Shown piece by piece: positions 63,362-64,000 of a stretch of DNA of 64,000 bases (within the stretch, counting starts at the first letter, position 1; the number at the start of each line of letters is the position of its first letter). This DNA comes from Amblyornis subalaris. Lineage: Eukaryota > Chordata > Aves > Passeriformes > Ptilonorhynchidae. The notes below the pieces were generated by a model. It had not been told where the DNA came from and did not search any database. It saw only the letters and a list, made by a program, of their open reading frames with translations. The stretch covers positions 2,035,143-2,099,142 of the forward strand of contig JACAXG010000028.1 in assembly GCA_018881555.1 (NCBI GenBank), read 5' to 3'. A program made the position numbers and the translations under genes.

Positions 63362-64000
63362 GTGAGAGCCCACGCGTGGGGTGGGGAGGGGAGGGATCCC
63401 ACCGGTGGGACCGGCGGGTTCCACACAGTCGCATCCCACACGGAGGCAAAGGGGTGGGAGATGAGGAGCCGTCCCGGTGTCCCTGTGGTGGACACGGCAC
63501 CGCCATCCCCCATCCTGAGTGAGCTCCGGAGGGATCCCGGAGCTGCTGGAAATGCTGTCCTGGCCGATATTCCAGGGGAGGGTTGAAGGTCCATGTCTCC
63601 AGTTCATTCCCAGGGCGTGGATTTTAAGGTCAGAGCCGTAACAGCCACAGGTCCCTGTCCTTGGCATTGAGCACGGGCAGCAGGGCCGGGGAGCAATCCC
63701 ATAAAGCCTGGGAATGCTGGCACCGGGAGCCCGGGCACCTACAGCACGGGATGGGATAAACTCCCTTCACATGGACACTGCTGGGGNTCTTTTTAACCCC
63801 ATTTTGGGATTTCCAGAGGATCCTCAAGGAAATCAGTGCAGCTCAGGAGCTGCTGGGGTGAACCTGCAGCTCCCCCCCGGCTCTGCTTGGGACAGGGATG
63901 ACTCGGGAATTATCCGAGCCCCTCAGCAAGAAGCTGGAGCTCCCTGGGTTGATTTTCCAGACACTGCCTGCTGTCTGATTCCCATCAGTCCTCCAGGAAA
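63362..64000 (+). other. CACNA1H: CACNA1H intron 25 (5' part, runs off the window)
   Basis: 639 nt after the exon 25 donor. No further exon is recognisable. Continuation of the C-terminal tail is expected downstream. Confidence 0.85.

Overview
The window is one contiguous piece of a bird genome carrying the middle and 3' part of a single vertebrate gene, read on the + strand: CACNA1H, the alpha-1H (Cav3.2) subunit of the low-voltage-activated T-type calcium channel. Bird origin is inferred from about twenty CR1 LINE fragments in both orientations (repeated 3' ends of the type 'ggtcttttccaacc' or their complement 'ggtttgggttggaaggg'). The very GC-rich, minisatellite-laden introns of moderate length also fit a microchromosome. 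No bacterial, viral, CRISPR or tRNA feature was found, and no second protein gene is supported on either strand.

Twenty-five consecutive coding exons could be placed between 159 and 63361. All have AG/GT borders and compatible phases. They join to exactly 4635 nt (1545 codons) without a stop. Exon 1 here is the domain I pore loop. Exons 2-3 carry IS6, the gating brake and the I-II linker. Exons 3-7 are domain II, 8-11 the II-III linker, 11-18 domain III, 18-19 the III-IV linker, 19-25 domain IV and the proximal C-terminus. The selectivity-filter residues are Glu (171-173), Glu (32497-32499), Asp (44484-44486) and Asp (62477-62479), the EEDD signature of T-type channels. Paralogue-specific stretches (exons 6, 8, 11, 17, 19, 24) match Cav3.2 rather than Cav3.1 or Cav3.3. 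The N-terminus with IS1-IS5 lies upstream and the distal C-terminus downstream. Counting against the mammalian gene suggests these are exons 8-25 and 27-33.

The rest is intron. Intron 3 (7796-29179, 21 kb) is the largest and holds most CR1 copies, several minisatellites, a purine-rich 13-bp array, a CpG-dense patch near 26.3-26.9 kb and a cluster of X-box (RFX-type) sites at 17.4 kb. Introns 2, 7, 9, 14, 18 and 22 also hold tandem arrays. Four multi-base assembly gaps all fall inside tandem arrays, and roughly 160 isolated single N bases are scattered through the window.

I see no evidence for an undescribed multi-gene system. The observations most worth checking are the 10-bp minisatellite that runs almost into the exon 3 splice acceptor and offers dozens of decoy acceptors, the X-box cluster in intron 3, the intronic CpG-dense patch, the bird-specific basic/acidic patches in the I-II linker, and the failure to find the small III-IV linker microexon known in mammals.
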